Assembly: GCA_018136815.1 (NCBI GenBank)
Contig: CM030941.1
Span: 3,124,600 to 3,188,599, forward strand
Source: Isochrysis galbana
Lineage: Eukaryota > Haptophyta > Isochrysidales > Isochrysidaceae
Length of the DNA: 64,000 nt
Direction: 5' to 3'
Both the position numbers and the translations under genes were made by a program. Positions 10,071 to 19,626 of this stretch are shown here, piece after piece (position 1 is the first letter of the stretch; every line of letters starts with the position of its first letter). The notes below the pieces were generated by a model, which saw nothing but the letters and a program-made list of their open reading frames with translations, was not told the origin of the DNA and did no database searches.

Positions 10071-10141
10071 ATACCAACTCTAGAAGTAGTAGGTGTGTAG
10101 CCCAGAAACTTCAGATGTTTTTTAAATACCAACTCTAGAAG
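10071..10141 (+). mobile_element. 39-bp retroposon 3'-end insertion with 16-bp target-site duplication
   Basis: ATACCAACTCTAGAAG occurs at 10071-10086 and again at 10126-10141. Between them lie 39 bp (GTGTGTAGCCC, then CTTCAGAT and a T run) that match the retroposon terminus at 3719-3756. This is a very strongly 5'-truncated insertion made by target-primed reverse transcription. Confidence 0.65.
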
Positions 10142-10177
10142 CCACGCTCGTACGTAAGGTTCGCCACCCTGGTGCTC

Positions 10178-10990
10178 AACTAACTTTATAGTTGGTCGCC
10201 ATGGAGCGCGTCGCCGCTCCCCACCTCTCCTTCGGGTCCCCCGCCGCGGGCGCCCCCCCAGCACCCATGGAGCTGTCGCTGGCGAAGCGACCGCGTCCGC
10301 CCGCAGAGGCCGAGCAGGTGAGCGCGATCCCGGTCGCGCCGCACGGCCCGTGGCCCCGGCCACACAAGTCACAGCAGCCATGCTGGCCCACCTCATGGTG
10401 GGCCACAAGCTGTAGAGGACAAAGGACCAGCACCACCCAGGACGAACCACCGAACCACCAGGCATGCCTTATGGCAGAGGCCTCTCCCACCCTGGGGACG
10501 GCCGCGCTGCCTCGGCAGCGCGGCCCGAGACCGGGTGGCCCTTATGGGCACAAACTCAATATCTGCATCATTACGCACAACCACACAGACCCACCAACAC
10601 TGCAACATAAGGCCACACAGAAGGAGAAATGCTGGGTTGTGTCATGGAACACACACCACACTCCTCTGCCAACTGCCCGCTTGGACCTGCCCTCAGTCTC
10701 ACCACTCCCGACCGCCCCTGCCATGCAGGAGCCACCCTCGGATGAAGAACAGGGTTACACGGAGTCAGACGCAACATACGAACTGTCCTTCCACCAGGAG
10801 GGAGACTATCGTCCTCCCGCCTTCCTCTGCTGAGGAGATGGCCAAGCCCGCCAATATCCATCACTCTCCGCCGCTCCCGCCGCGCCTGCCGCCGATCGAT
10901 CCCCTTCCGTCCCCTCGCATATCGAGCCAGTGGTCATGCTCGATCCTCGATCCGTCACAAACGCGCTAGTGGTGTAGAGATTGAAGTTGA
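10178..10990 (+). mobile_element. LINE-type 5' end with ORF1-like frame
   Basis: Begins with the hairpin AACTAAC-TTTATA-GTTGGT (10178-10196), five bases before ATGGAGCGCGTC. The frame from 10201 runs to 10833 as a Pro-rich, low-complexity protein containing LSLAKRPRPPAEAEQ, similar in style to LSPKRPRPDD in the 21.5-kb copy. No RT or zinc motif is present. It could be a 5' LINE fragment or a non-autonomous derivative. The 3' boundary is uncertain. Confidence 0.5.
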
Positions 10991-11317
10991 GACGTGGTCT
11001 CTCGGCGGGGGTACCACGTTTAGAATTGTCGTTTTGTAGAGCATCTTGGTGCTTGTTGGCTAGCATTCCTAGATCCTAGACCTAGACACATACACCGGAC
11101 GAGCCATGCACAAACCGCGCACCCCCCCTTTGCGCGGGGTTGACGAATTGGAATGGCCCATAGGGCCTGAGGGCAATGAGGAAGGAGGCAGACCGGCGGC
11201 AGGCGCGGCGGAGGGGCTGGTGAGGCAAGGCGAGTTTGTAGGGTACGAATGTTACGAGAGTGAGAGCGACGAGAGCGAGAGCGACGGATGACGACTGACG
11301 ACAGGACGTCGGACAAC

Positions 11318-12272
11318 GATGCAAAAAACCACAGGATGCACCGACTCACGAACGCACCAGAATCATTCACCCAAACCAAGCAAAACGTGAAATAACCGAG
11401 ACCCCACATCGCCGGTAACTCAAACACGTCGCGAGAGACGGAGAGAGAGAGAGAGCGAGCGAGCGAGAGAGAATCCAAAGCGATGGTCGGAGCGTGTCTT
11501 CGCTTTGGATTTCCCACCAAGGCGGAAAGTCGAAGAGGAACGTTATGTCGCGCAACCGCGGCGATCACATTGGATACAGATCGCAGCGAGGTATCCTTGC
11601 AATCGAAGAAATCTTGCTGTTGAGCGTGGACCTTCTAGACGTTTCTATCGAGCAACCCTGAGTAGCAACCAAGGGAGGAGAAAACCAAAAACCAACGGGA
11701 CCAAGGGCTTTCCGCTTTCATGCAACTTGCATCAAGGGGAAAGATAACCCAAAACCAAAGCAGCGAATCTAAATCAATCTCCAAGGGGAGATGGCAAACT
11801 AAGGACCAAGGAGAAAGATTCCCTCACCCAAGCAGCGAACCTAAATCGATCTTCAAGGGGAGATGGCAAACCAAACCTGATTGCCCCCAAAAGCAGGTAA
11901 AGAAACGCGGGGAGATAGCGAATTAAACCTTTTGCGAGGCGCCTGGGAGGAAGACAGGTGGGGGAACTTCCCTTCCCTTCGAGAGAAAGAGAGAGGGCGC
12001 TCCAGAACCCTAGATCCTAGGCGTCCACGCGAAGTTTTTGACCGAGAACGAGAACGAGAGAATTATAACGATAAATACCGAACGATGAGAAGAGAGAAGC
12101 CTGACGAGCGTCGATTCGCGAATGCGACAGGGGTAGGGGCTCCGTCGCCGATGAAGGCTACGGACCACAACACTAAAGTTCTACTCGCACTACAAGAAAA
12201 ACTCTAACACTCTAACGCATCTCTTGGTCGTTGATTATTTGGACTCGTAGTAAGTAAGAAATTATTCCAACA
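11318..12272 (-). repeat. LTR-like repeat, diverged copy of the LTR/leader region at 55.4-56 kb
   Basis: On the minus strand this copy shares with 55.4-55.99 kb, in order: GCCATCTCCCCTTGGAGAT, GGTTGCTACTCAGGGTTG, CTAGAAGG.CCACGCTCAA, CGATCTGTATCCAA.GTGATC, and CGTCTCTCGCGACGTGTTTG. It begins TGTTGG at 12272, a typical LTR 5' end. A 72-bp internal unit is duplicated in tandem (11761- and 11833-). There is no gag or pol beside it, so it is probably a solo LTR of a related family. The far end is not defined. Confidence 0.6.
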
Positions 12273-13361
12273 TTATATCGAACGGGCCCTGCAAAGCCCG
12301 CCCACCGACAAAAGGAGAATCACCGTGTACATGCTAGGAGCCATCCACAGACCGCCACCAACATGATACCGGAGTTGATTTGATGGTGAACCAGCTACCT
12401 AAGAATTTCGAATCGCACATAAGCACGACGGCGTGGATAGACTTCGCAGCTATGACGCAACCCACTCGCCCGGCTGCATCAAGCAGCCTACCATACGGCC
12501 ACCTCAAGTCGCCTCGGATCGTTGGAGACCGCAACCGCCCCTAGTCTAGAAGGCCGCGCTCCTACGTCGTCCGCCTAGAGAGCTCGTCAGCCAGTAGGCC
12601 TGTCATCGTGTGGTACGGGCGCCCAGGGCAGTACTCCGGCGGTGGGCGTGTCCCACGAAACAACATTCGGATAATGATCGTCCCAGAAAACGTCACGTGC
12701 ACCAGCATACGGCCGGGCAACATGGCGCGCCGAGGCTCGGAGGACGCTCTGGGAATGGGTGGTTGGATCGGCATCTCGCCGACCTAGAGTGAGGCGAGAA
12801 CAATCAATATGGCATCTGGCGATGCCCAATAGCGCGCGGTTCCGCGCTCCTTTTGCTATCGATCCATCATACAATCGATCTCACAGCCACAGCAATGGCT
12901 AGCCGACGCGCTCATACGCGCCGGCCCAATTGCGCCTTCATCCTTCGAGCGCCGAGTAGCATCACGTGAGGGGCGGCCATTGCCCCTCCAATGCCACCCA
13001 CTGCGGTCATGCTACTTCCCAGTCATCATCATCGATCATGCAACATGCGAAAATACAGCATCAAGGCGGCTCACACGAGGGGCGGCGCGCGTCTCGCACC
13101 ACACGCTCGCGGGTTCTCGCCTTGCCAAATGTAGTACGTAGCAAGCGAGGAAGGACTTAGAGGGACGAGGGGCATATGCATACCCGCCGGTCAGGCGTCG
13201 TTGCGTCTCCTTCGCCCAAAAGACCACCTATCCTCTGCCTTTCTGCCCGCCCGGCGCAACCTCTCATCCACATGCTTCCCTCAAACCAATCCCAGACGTT
13301 CGTTCCGCGGCCTATTGGATGCCCTACGGCCCGCCCGGACATAGCCCACCGGCATCCCCGA
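12273..13361. other. Intergenic region downstream of the GH36 gene
   Basis: No domain-bearing frame or repeat was recognised. It holds the 3' flank of the minus-strand SIP1-like gene. Confidence 0.25.
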
Positions 13362-16244
13362 TCACAGGGCCGGCTCGTCGTCGAGGCGGGTATCGGCGCT
13401 TCGCCCTCCGCGCACCCCAAAATTTACGGCAAGGCGTACCGACTGCGCCGAGCGGAGCAGCGGCACGCGCAGCAAACCGCTCTCATCATCATAACTAAAG
13501 CCGTAGATGGGATCGCCGTTGGCGCGCACCTCGAGCGGCTTCGGCTTGCAGAAAGCGACAAACTCATCCGAGGCGGACAAAGCGACGCGCGCCTGCACGC
13601 CCGTGCGCATCCGGCGCTGCGCAAGTGTGGACGACATGATGGCACCGCCGCCATTGAGCATCGAGGCGAGACCCAAGGGTGCCCACTCGACGGTCGCCAC
13701 AAGCGGGCCGCGGCGGAGGGGTTGACGCTGGATCGGCGAAAGGGAGAAGATTTCCCACTCCTTGGCGCCGAGCGTCACGTCGAAGAAGTCGGCGTCTCCA
13801 GATTTTGCGGCGGCGTTGGCGCCGGTGGGCGTGAGACGGCGGACGGTGGAGCGCTGGTGCGCATAGACAGCAAACCCGTCAGGACTGCGCGCGTGCTTCC
13901 AACCCTCGACGTCGGCCGCGCTTAGGCGGGCGCAAACCGGTACGGCGCGCGCCGCGTCGCCAACGAACTCGCGCCGCTTACGATCCCAGCGCGAGCCCTG
14001 TACGTTGAAGGCGGCGAGCACGGCGGTATGCGTATTGAGATTGAAGACCGTCAGTGCCGACTTGCCGTCTACGTTTGGGTCGGAGAAGAGCACACCCCGT
14101 GTGGGCCGGCCTGGCTGCTTGCAGCGGAGGACGCCACCGTCGGGCAGCACGAGCTTGCGCAGCAGCTCGGCGCCATGCTCACCCGGCTTGTCCGATACGT
14201 AGACGGAGCAGCCGCCAACGGCGCGCGCGGCGGCGTGGAGGGGCGCGTCGGGGTGGGTGGAGGTGAACATGTCCCAGTCGGGGGTTCCGATCTCGCCTAG
14301 CAAGAATGAGTTGTAGGCCACGTCGCGCAGGTGGACGGGGTGGGATTCGGGCTCCGACGGGTAAAAATCGTCGGCGGCACGGATCACTGAGGTAGTGCGG
14401 TAGGCGAACCAATTCTCCGACGAGTGGCACATGCAATTGATGCATTTGTCGTCGCCAAAGTGGTACGAGACGGACTCCTCCATCGCACGTACGTAGGCGG
14501 CGACGTGTTCTGAGCCGCCAAATGGGCCGAGTCCCGACTGCCCATCCACCTTGACACCGTCGACTCCCGCCGCGGCCAAGTAACCGTGCATGCCGGAGTA
14601 GAAGTGCGGCAGCTTGTCGGGCCGTACGGCACCAACACCAAAGATGGCCGCCGGATCCCACAAAAGGGCGGGCTCCACCTCGAGCAACCCTCTCGCCGGC
14701 TTCGGCCAAACAGTTTGCGCTGCCAAGTGGCTCATCGCTGCGGAGGTGGTGGAGACACCGCCCCAGTAGCCGCCGAGCGTGTGCCAGCAGAAGACTGACT
14801 CGACGCCATGCGCGCCCTTGAGTTCGTCGACGAGGCCCTTGAGAGAGGTGCCGCCCTCGGCATCCTCGAACTTGGGATTGGCGCGGAACGAGCTCAGCCT
14901 TTTGTTGAATGGCGTCTCCGCCGCAAAGAAGGCGCCGAGCGGCTTGCGCAGCAGCGAGCGCGATAGCAGCGCCCACGTGCGCACAGCAAGTGCATCGGCG
15001 GGCGCGTGGTGTACAAAACGGCGGTAGGCGGACGCGACAATCGAGAGAAGCGGGTTGGCCGAGCGGCCCTTGGCTGGGTCATTGAGCGGCGCCTCGGCGT
15101 CGCCTTCAATCTCGTCGGGCAGCGCGAGCCCGGCGGAGGCGGAGGCGAGCAGCTCGGCCTCGGAACCCGGCTCGGCAAGCTCATCGTGAACCGACTGCCA
15201 CCCGTCGTCGATAATCACCTTGCGCGCGGGCGTACCTAGATCGGCGAGCGAGCGCACGCCGGTGCGCACGCCGTGCGCGTCGACGTGCTGATAGAAGGCG
15301 TCCCATGTGCACCAGCCGAAGCGATCAAGATCGGTGCTCGGCTGCTTGGCGGCACGTACGTCGAAGGTGCCGAGCCGTGCGGCTGCCGCCTCCATTGCAC
15401 CGCTTACAAGTGCGTAGGGATCGGCACCGGCACAAATGTACAGGGCGGGCGCGACGGTCTCGGGAAGCTCGGCGGGACCACCGGCCGCAAGTTGGGCTGT
15501 CAGAGTCTGCGCTCCGCCGCGGCCAGTGCCGCCACGGAGCGTCGCGCGCACGCCACCGTGCACTAGCGGCAGCAGCAGGGCGTAGGCGCCATCATCAAGC
15601 TCGAGCAGCAGCATCTGCGTCTCGGCGGGCACGTCAGAGGCGGCTGAGCCGAAGGAAGGACCCATCCACCAGCGCTTTGTGCGCGCAAGCGCGAGCAGCC
15701 GGCGGCAGCGCAGTTTGCCGAGCGGCACCACCTGCCTTCTGCGCGAATCGGCGGAGGAAAGGTCGAAGAAGCCATCCATCTCGCCTATCTGCCTGTCGGA
15801 GGGCGAGAGTCTTCCGATCTTCTCGAGTAGCGCGAAGGAGCGGCCGCCCACGCGGCAGAGCAGAGCTCCTTCTTCCACCCAGACGTTTGGTCGGACGGGA
15901 GGAGAGGGAGAGGGAGAGGGCCGGCGCGCGCTTCTCCGCCTAGTGGGCGGGGCATTGCGTGAGGGTAGGAGGCGTGCGAGTGAGCTGATGGGTCGGCGGC
16001 GTGGCGGCTCACGCCGCTCGGCCGCCGGACTGAGAGGAGAGGAGAGAGAGGAGGGAGAAGTCGGAGAAGAGAGCGAGGTGGAGGAGGAGAGAGAGGGGGA
16101 GGAGAGAGAGAGGGGAGGAGAGAGAGAGGAGGAAGGGGAGGGGCAGCGGAGCAGGCGCGGAAGCGCAGGCCCTCTCGCCTCGCGCCCTAGCGGCAGCGTC
16201 ACCAAGGCGGGAGAGGAGAAGAGAAGGGCCATCGCCAGCCACAT
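13362..16244 (-). CDS. SIP1/raffinose synthase-type glycosyl hydrolase (GH36)
   Basis: Intronless frame of 960 codons from an ATG at 16244 in good context (ACCATGT). The frame is open further upstream, but only through GA-repeat sequence giving Ser-Leu runs, so this start is preferred. The opening (MWLAMALLFSSPALVTLPLG) is signal- or anchor-like and is followed by a Ser/Pro-rich segment. Family motifs in order: FGWCTWDAF with KVIIDDGWQS (about 15.2-15.3 kb); GVDGVKVDGQ holding the likely nucleophile Asp (about 14.55 kb); CMCHSSENWFAYRTTSV; and PDWDMFTSTHP, HAAARAVGG and YVSDKPGEHG (14.15-14.28 kb). Plant relatives are alkaline alpha-galactosidases, raffinose or stachyose synthases that use galactinol or raffinose oligosaccharides. 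The exact substrate cannot be told from sequence. A conserved Ala-rich region follows FGWCTW and is longer than in plants. Confidence 0.88.
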   Translation of the reverse strand: MWLAMALLFSSPALVTLPLGREARGPALPRLLRCPSPSSSLSPPLSLSSPSLSSSTSLSSPTSPSSLSSPLSPAAERREPPRRRPISSLARLLPSRNAPPTRRRSARRPSPSPSPPVRPNVWVEEGALLCRVGGRSFALLEKIGRLSPSDRQIGEMDGFFDLSSADSRRRQVVPLGKLRCRRLLALARTKRWWMGPSFGSAASDVPAETQMLLLELDDGAYALLLPLVHGGVRATLRGGTGRGGAQTLTAQLAAGGPAELPETVAPALYICAGADPYALVSGAMEAAAARLGTFDVRAAKQPSTDLDRFGWCTWDAFYQHVDAHGVRTGVRSLADLGTPARKVIIDDGWQSVHDELAEPGSEAELLASASAGLALPDEIEGDAEAPLNDPAKGRSANPLLSIVASAYRRFVHHAPADALAVRTWALLSRSLLRKPLGAFFAAETPFNKRLSSFRANPKFEDAEGGTSLKGLVDELKGAHGVESVFCWHTLGGYWGGVSTTSAAMSHLAAQTVWPKPARGLLEVEPALLWDPAAIFGVGAVRPDKLPHFYSGMHGYLAAAGVDGVKVDGQSGLGPFGGSEHVAAYVRAMEESVSYHFGDDKCINCMCHSSENWFAYRTTSVIRAADDFYPSEPESHPVHLRDVAYNSFLLGEIGTPDWDMFTSTHPDAPLHAAARAVGGCSVYVSDKPGEHGAELLRKLVLPDGGVLRCKQPGRPTRGVLFSDPNVDGKSALTVFNLNTHTAVLAAFNVQGSRWDRKRREFVGDAARAVPVCARLSAADVEGWKHARSPDGFAVYAHQRSTVRRLTPTGANAAAKSGDADFFDVTLGAKEWEIFSLSPIQRQPLRRGPLVATVEWAPLGLASMLNGGGAIMSSTLAQRRMRTGVQARVALSASDEFVAFCKPKPLEVRANGDPIYGFSYDDESGLLRVPLLRSAQSVRLAVNFGVRGGRSADTRLDDEPAL

Positions 16245-17031
16245 GGTGGGGCGGGGGGAAGAGAGAGAGAGAGAGAGAGAGAGAGGGAGTGAGAGAGAGA
16301 GAGAGACCGCTGAATGTTCCAAAGAAAGAATTGGTGTGAGGAGAAGGAAATATGAGTGGGAGAGAGCTTGCGGAAGAAGAGAGCGGGGCTGCTGTACGGA
16401 GGAGAGGACGGAAGGAGAGAGGGAAGGGAAGGGCCTTTTATGAGGAAAGAGGGGCCGCTGTACAGTCTGTGGGAGAGGGGACGGGGGAGAGAGAGGGGAG
16501 AGAGAGAGAGAGAGAGAGGGAGAGGAGGGGGTGCGGGGACAGGTGGTCCCACTGGGGAAAGAAAAGAGGAGAGCAGAGAGAGAAGAGAAGAGAAGAGAGG
16601 GGGGGAGAAGAGGGGGAGAAGGCCGTGGTGCGGAGAAGAGACGAACTCTCTCTCGTTCTCTCCGCCAGAGTACAGAAAGAAAAGTCGAAGGGAGAGGAAA
16701 GTAGACGAAGGGGGAGGGGGCGAGGAGAGGGACACGCGTTCGCGGCGGGAACGTCGTCCAGCGACAGTGTACCCCGCGGTTAGAAGAGAGGGCGCGCGGG
16801 GGGGGCGAGGCGCGCGGGGGGGGAGGGGGGGGAGGGAGGGAGCCGCGGGGGGGATCGTATCTCCCCGCTTCGTCAGCCACAGGAGGCGGACGGATCTCGT
16901 CTCCCCCCCCGCGCGCAGATCGTCCCCCCCCCGCGCGCAGATCGTTCCCCCGCGCGCGCGCGGACGAAGCTTCGGCGAAGTTCGACGAGCCTCGCCGCGG
17001 CGGCCTCGCGCGCCGCCGCCGCCGCGCTCGA
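16245..17031. repeat. GA-rich microsatellites and G/C homopolymer tracts upstream of the GH36 gene
   Basis: Long (GA)n and GGA-rich tracts (16.26-16.31, 16.48-16.53, 16.56-16.62 kb) are followed by poly-G and poly-C/GCGCGC sequence with short tandem CCCCCCGCGCGCAGATCG units (16.90-16.95 kb). This is probably the 5' UTR/promoter of the minus-strand gene. Large open frames here are artefacts of the repeats. Confidence 0.6.
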
Positions 17032-17115
17032 CCCTTTTGTTTTAGAAGTCGTCTGCGTTTCTATGTCCCCTTCTTGTAGTATAGTCTGTCTAGTCACCGT
17101 CGCATCATCCTACAT

Positions 17116-17275
17116 CCTAGATGGGAAATACGTATTTACCGTATTTGGCTAGAGACCAAAGACATATGTATTTGGCTGTATTTGAAGCGTGTCCTGGGTT
17201 GTAGGCCTCGAATGTATTTGAAATGTATTTGGTATTTGCATGCCCCTGCACCGTGCACCGTATTTCCCATCTAGG
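17116..17275. mobile_element. 160-bp MITE with 17-bp TIR and 8-bp TSD
   Basis: CCTAGATGGGAAATACG at 17116-17132 is perfectly inverted at 17259-17275. The flanks 17108-17115 and 17276-17283 are both TCCTACAT. An 8-bp duplication is characteristic of hAT- or P-type transposases (also Merlin). The interior is AT-richer, with repeated GTATTTG words. A second terminus of the family lies at 42903. Confidence 0.8.
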
Positions 17276-17294
17276 TCCTACATCCTACATTCGC

Positions 17295-18162
17295 AACTAA
17301 GTTTATACTTGGTTCACCCATGGCGGGGCACGAGCCCCCCCCTCTCTCCACTCCTCCCCCGCCATGGGGGAGGAACCACCCACTCTCCTGGCATGCCTGA
17401 TGGCTTGCCAGGAGCACACTGCCATGCTGACCCATCCCTCTCCCCACAGGCACGCCTGATTCGCCCGCCCTGGCCTGTCGTGGCCAGCCCATCCCTCTGA
17501 CCAGCCCCTCCTCCCCCTGGGCCGCCCTGATCAGGACCCCCCAGCCAGCTCCAGTCGACTGGCAGGGGCTCGAGAGCCAGCGATGGAGAGGCAGGAGGGG
17601 CCAGGGCCATGCCCCAGCCTCACCTGCCCCCTGAGCTGCGCTCCCAGGCCCCTGCTGGCCTCCTGGGGACCTGAAGAGGGGCCGCAGGCGCGCGCCATGG
17701 GCCCCCGCCGCAGGGAAGAGAGGAGGAAAAGGGAAGAGGGAGGGGAGGGGGGAGTGGCAGCTCTCCCCTCCGGTGTTTACGTGTCTTCTCGCCCCGTTTG
17801 GGTAAGAGAAGACGGGGGCGCCAGAACCAGGAGGGAAGGGCCGCGGCTCGCCGCGGCCACTCGCTCTTGCGAGGAGAGATTAGCGTTTCTGGGCTCCTAT
17901 TCATGAGTGCCCCCCCCCCCTGCGTTGTTTTTACCCGAAAGGGGTTTTCCCCCAGCGTGGACTCGAGGAGAGGACGTGCTGGGGTGCGCGGGGTCGGTGC
18001 GTGCACTGGGGGGAGGACGAATATCGGGGGGAGGGGGCGGGGCCCCCTCCCCCCGGTAGCACTCGGACACCTGGCTCGTCAGGCATGGCGAGATTCCGGG
18101 ACGGAAAAGTTGTGTCCAATTAGCTAGTGGGGTTGGCTAGGATATAACATTAATTATTTTAT
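17295..18162 (+). mobile_element. SINE-like element R1, full length with 16-bp TSD
   Basis: TACATCCTACATTCGC flanks it at 17279-17294 and 18163-18178. The element starts exactly at the hairpin AACTAAG-TTTATA-CTTGGTT, followed by CACCCATGGCGGGG. It has a GC-rich non-coding body and ends GTTGGCTAGGATATAACATT with an AT-rich tail. R2 (18606) and R3 (19851, minus) are copies of the same body. No protein is encoded. The hairpin start suggests it borrows the machinery of the LINE that carries the same 5' end. Confidence 0.8.
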
Positions 18163-18605
18163 TACATCCTACATTCGCCTTCTTTGCCCTCGCCTCCCTT
18201 GTCACCTCCCTTGTCGCCTGCTTTCCTGCTTTGCCCCTCGCCTGGCTTACCTCCTTGCGCGCTCCTAGCGTTTTTAGGTTAAGTCGCGCGTTCAGGTATC
18301 GCCGGTGCAAGAAGGAACCACCCCCTTGTGTCTTGTGTGACCCTGATCTCCCCTCAGGTGTTGGCCATTGGATCATATCGTGGCGCTGATTTACTTCGGT
18401 CTTCATCAATTCACTTAAGGGTTTTCGAAAGATTCCGTCCTTACTCCTGTGCGTAACTGTCGCCCCGTCGGATCGTCCGTCGCCCCGTCGCTCTTTTGTC
18501 GGCATTCTCTTCCTGCTTGTTCGGTCTGTCAACAGGCAACAGGCAACAGGCAACAGGTCTCTGTGCGTTCCGTGATAAAGATATGTAAGTGTGGAGAGTG
18601 TTGTC

Positions 18606-19457
18606 AACTAAGTTTATACTTAGTTCGCCCATGGGAGGGCACGAGCCCCCCTCTCTCTCCACTCCTCCCCTGCCATGGGGGAGGAACCACTCACTCTCCT
18701 GGCACGCCTGATGGCCTGCCAGGAGCACACAGCCCTGCTGACCCATTCCTCTCCCCACAGGCCCGCCTGACTCGTCCGCCCTCGCCCGTCGTGGCCTGCC
18801 CATCCCTCTGACCAGCCCCTCCTCCCCCTGGGCCGCCCTGATCAGGACCCCCCAGCCAGCTCCAGTCGACTGGCAGGGGCTCGAGAGCCAGCGAGGGAGA
18901 GGCAGGAGGGGCCAGGGCCATGCCCCAGCCTCACCTGCCCCCTGAGCTGCGCTCCCTGGCCCCTGCTGGCCTCCTGGGGACCTGAAGAGGGGCCGCAGGC
19001 GCGCGCCATGGGCCCCCGCCGCAGGGAAGAGAGGAGGAAAAGGGAAGAGGGAGGGGAGGGGGGAGCGGCAGCTCTCCCCTCCGGCAGAAACGTGTCTTCT
19101 CGCCCCGTTTGGGTAAGAGTAAGAGAAGACGGGGGCGCCAGAGCCAGGAGGGAAGGGCCGCGGCTTGCCGCGGCCACTCGCTTCGGCGAGGAGAGATTAG
19201 CGCTCCTGGGCCCCTATTCACGAGTGCCCCTCCCCCCTGCGTTGCTTTTACCCGAAAGGGGGTTTCCCCCAGCGTGGACTCGAGGAGAGGACGTGCTGGG
19301 GTGCGCGGGGTCGGTGCGTGCACTGGGGGGAGGACAAATATCGAGGGGAGGGGGCAGTGCCCCCTCCCCCCGGTAGCACTCGGACACCTGGCTCGTCAGG
19401 CATGACGGGATTCCGGGACGGAAAAGTTGTGTCCAATTAGCTAGTGGGGTTGGCTAG
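18606..19457 (+). mobile_element. SINE-like element R2
   Basis: Begins with the perfect hairpin AACTAAG-TTTATA-CTTAGTT (18606-18625) and CGCCCATGGGAGGG. Its body is highly similar to R1 throughout, up to GGGGTTGGCTAGG. It lacks the AT-rich tail seen in R1 and R3, and no TSD was found, so the 3' end is probably truncated or rearranged. The left end abuts DR-A directly. Confidence 0.7.
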
Positions 19458-19626
19458 GGCGGGGAACGACAGCAAGGAGGGACCAAAGACCAAAGAGAGA
19501 GCAAGGCCCAAGGTGCGAAGGAGCGAAACAGAGGCGAGACAGGCCACAAAGGGGCGCGACGGCAAGGAACCCTTAGAGATCAATACACGAGGTGCGGTCA
19601 TCAGACCTTCACTTGAATAGACCGTA

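Larger units (their letters stand above)
17032..18604 (+). repeat. Dispersed repeat DR-A, copy 2, split by two later insertions
   Basis: Starts CCTTTTGTTTTAGAAG and ends near AAGTGTGGAGAGTGTTG. It matches copies at 5.5-5.98 and 44.9-45.15 kb. A MITE (17116-17275) and SINE-like element R1 (17295-18162) sit inside it. Removing them with one TSD each restores a continuous repeat comparable with the 45-kb copy (CACCGTCGCA..ATCCTACATTCGCC). A CAACAGG unit is repeated four times near 18530-18556. Confidence 0.65.

Noticed and set aside
13176-15943. Plus-strand ORFs opposite the GH36 gene
   Set aside because: Shadows of a GC-rich coding strand; the minus strand carries all SIP1 motifs.
16245-16880. 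N-terminal extension of the GH36 protein to 16880
   Set aside because: The extension is only translated GA repeat and poly-Pro sequence; the ATG at 16244 has good context and a signal-like start.
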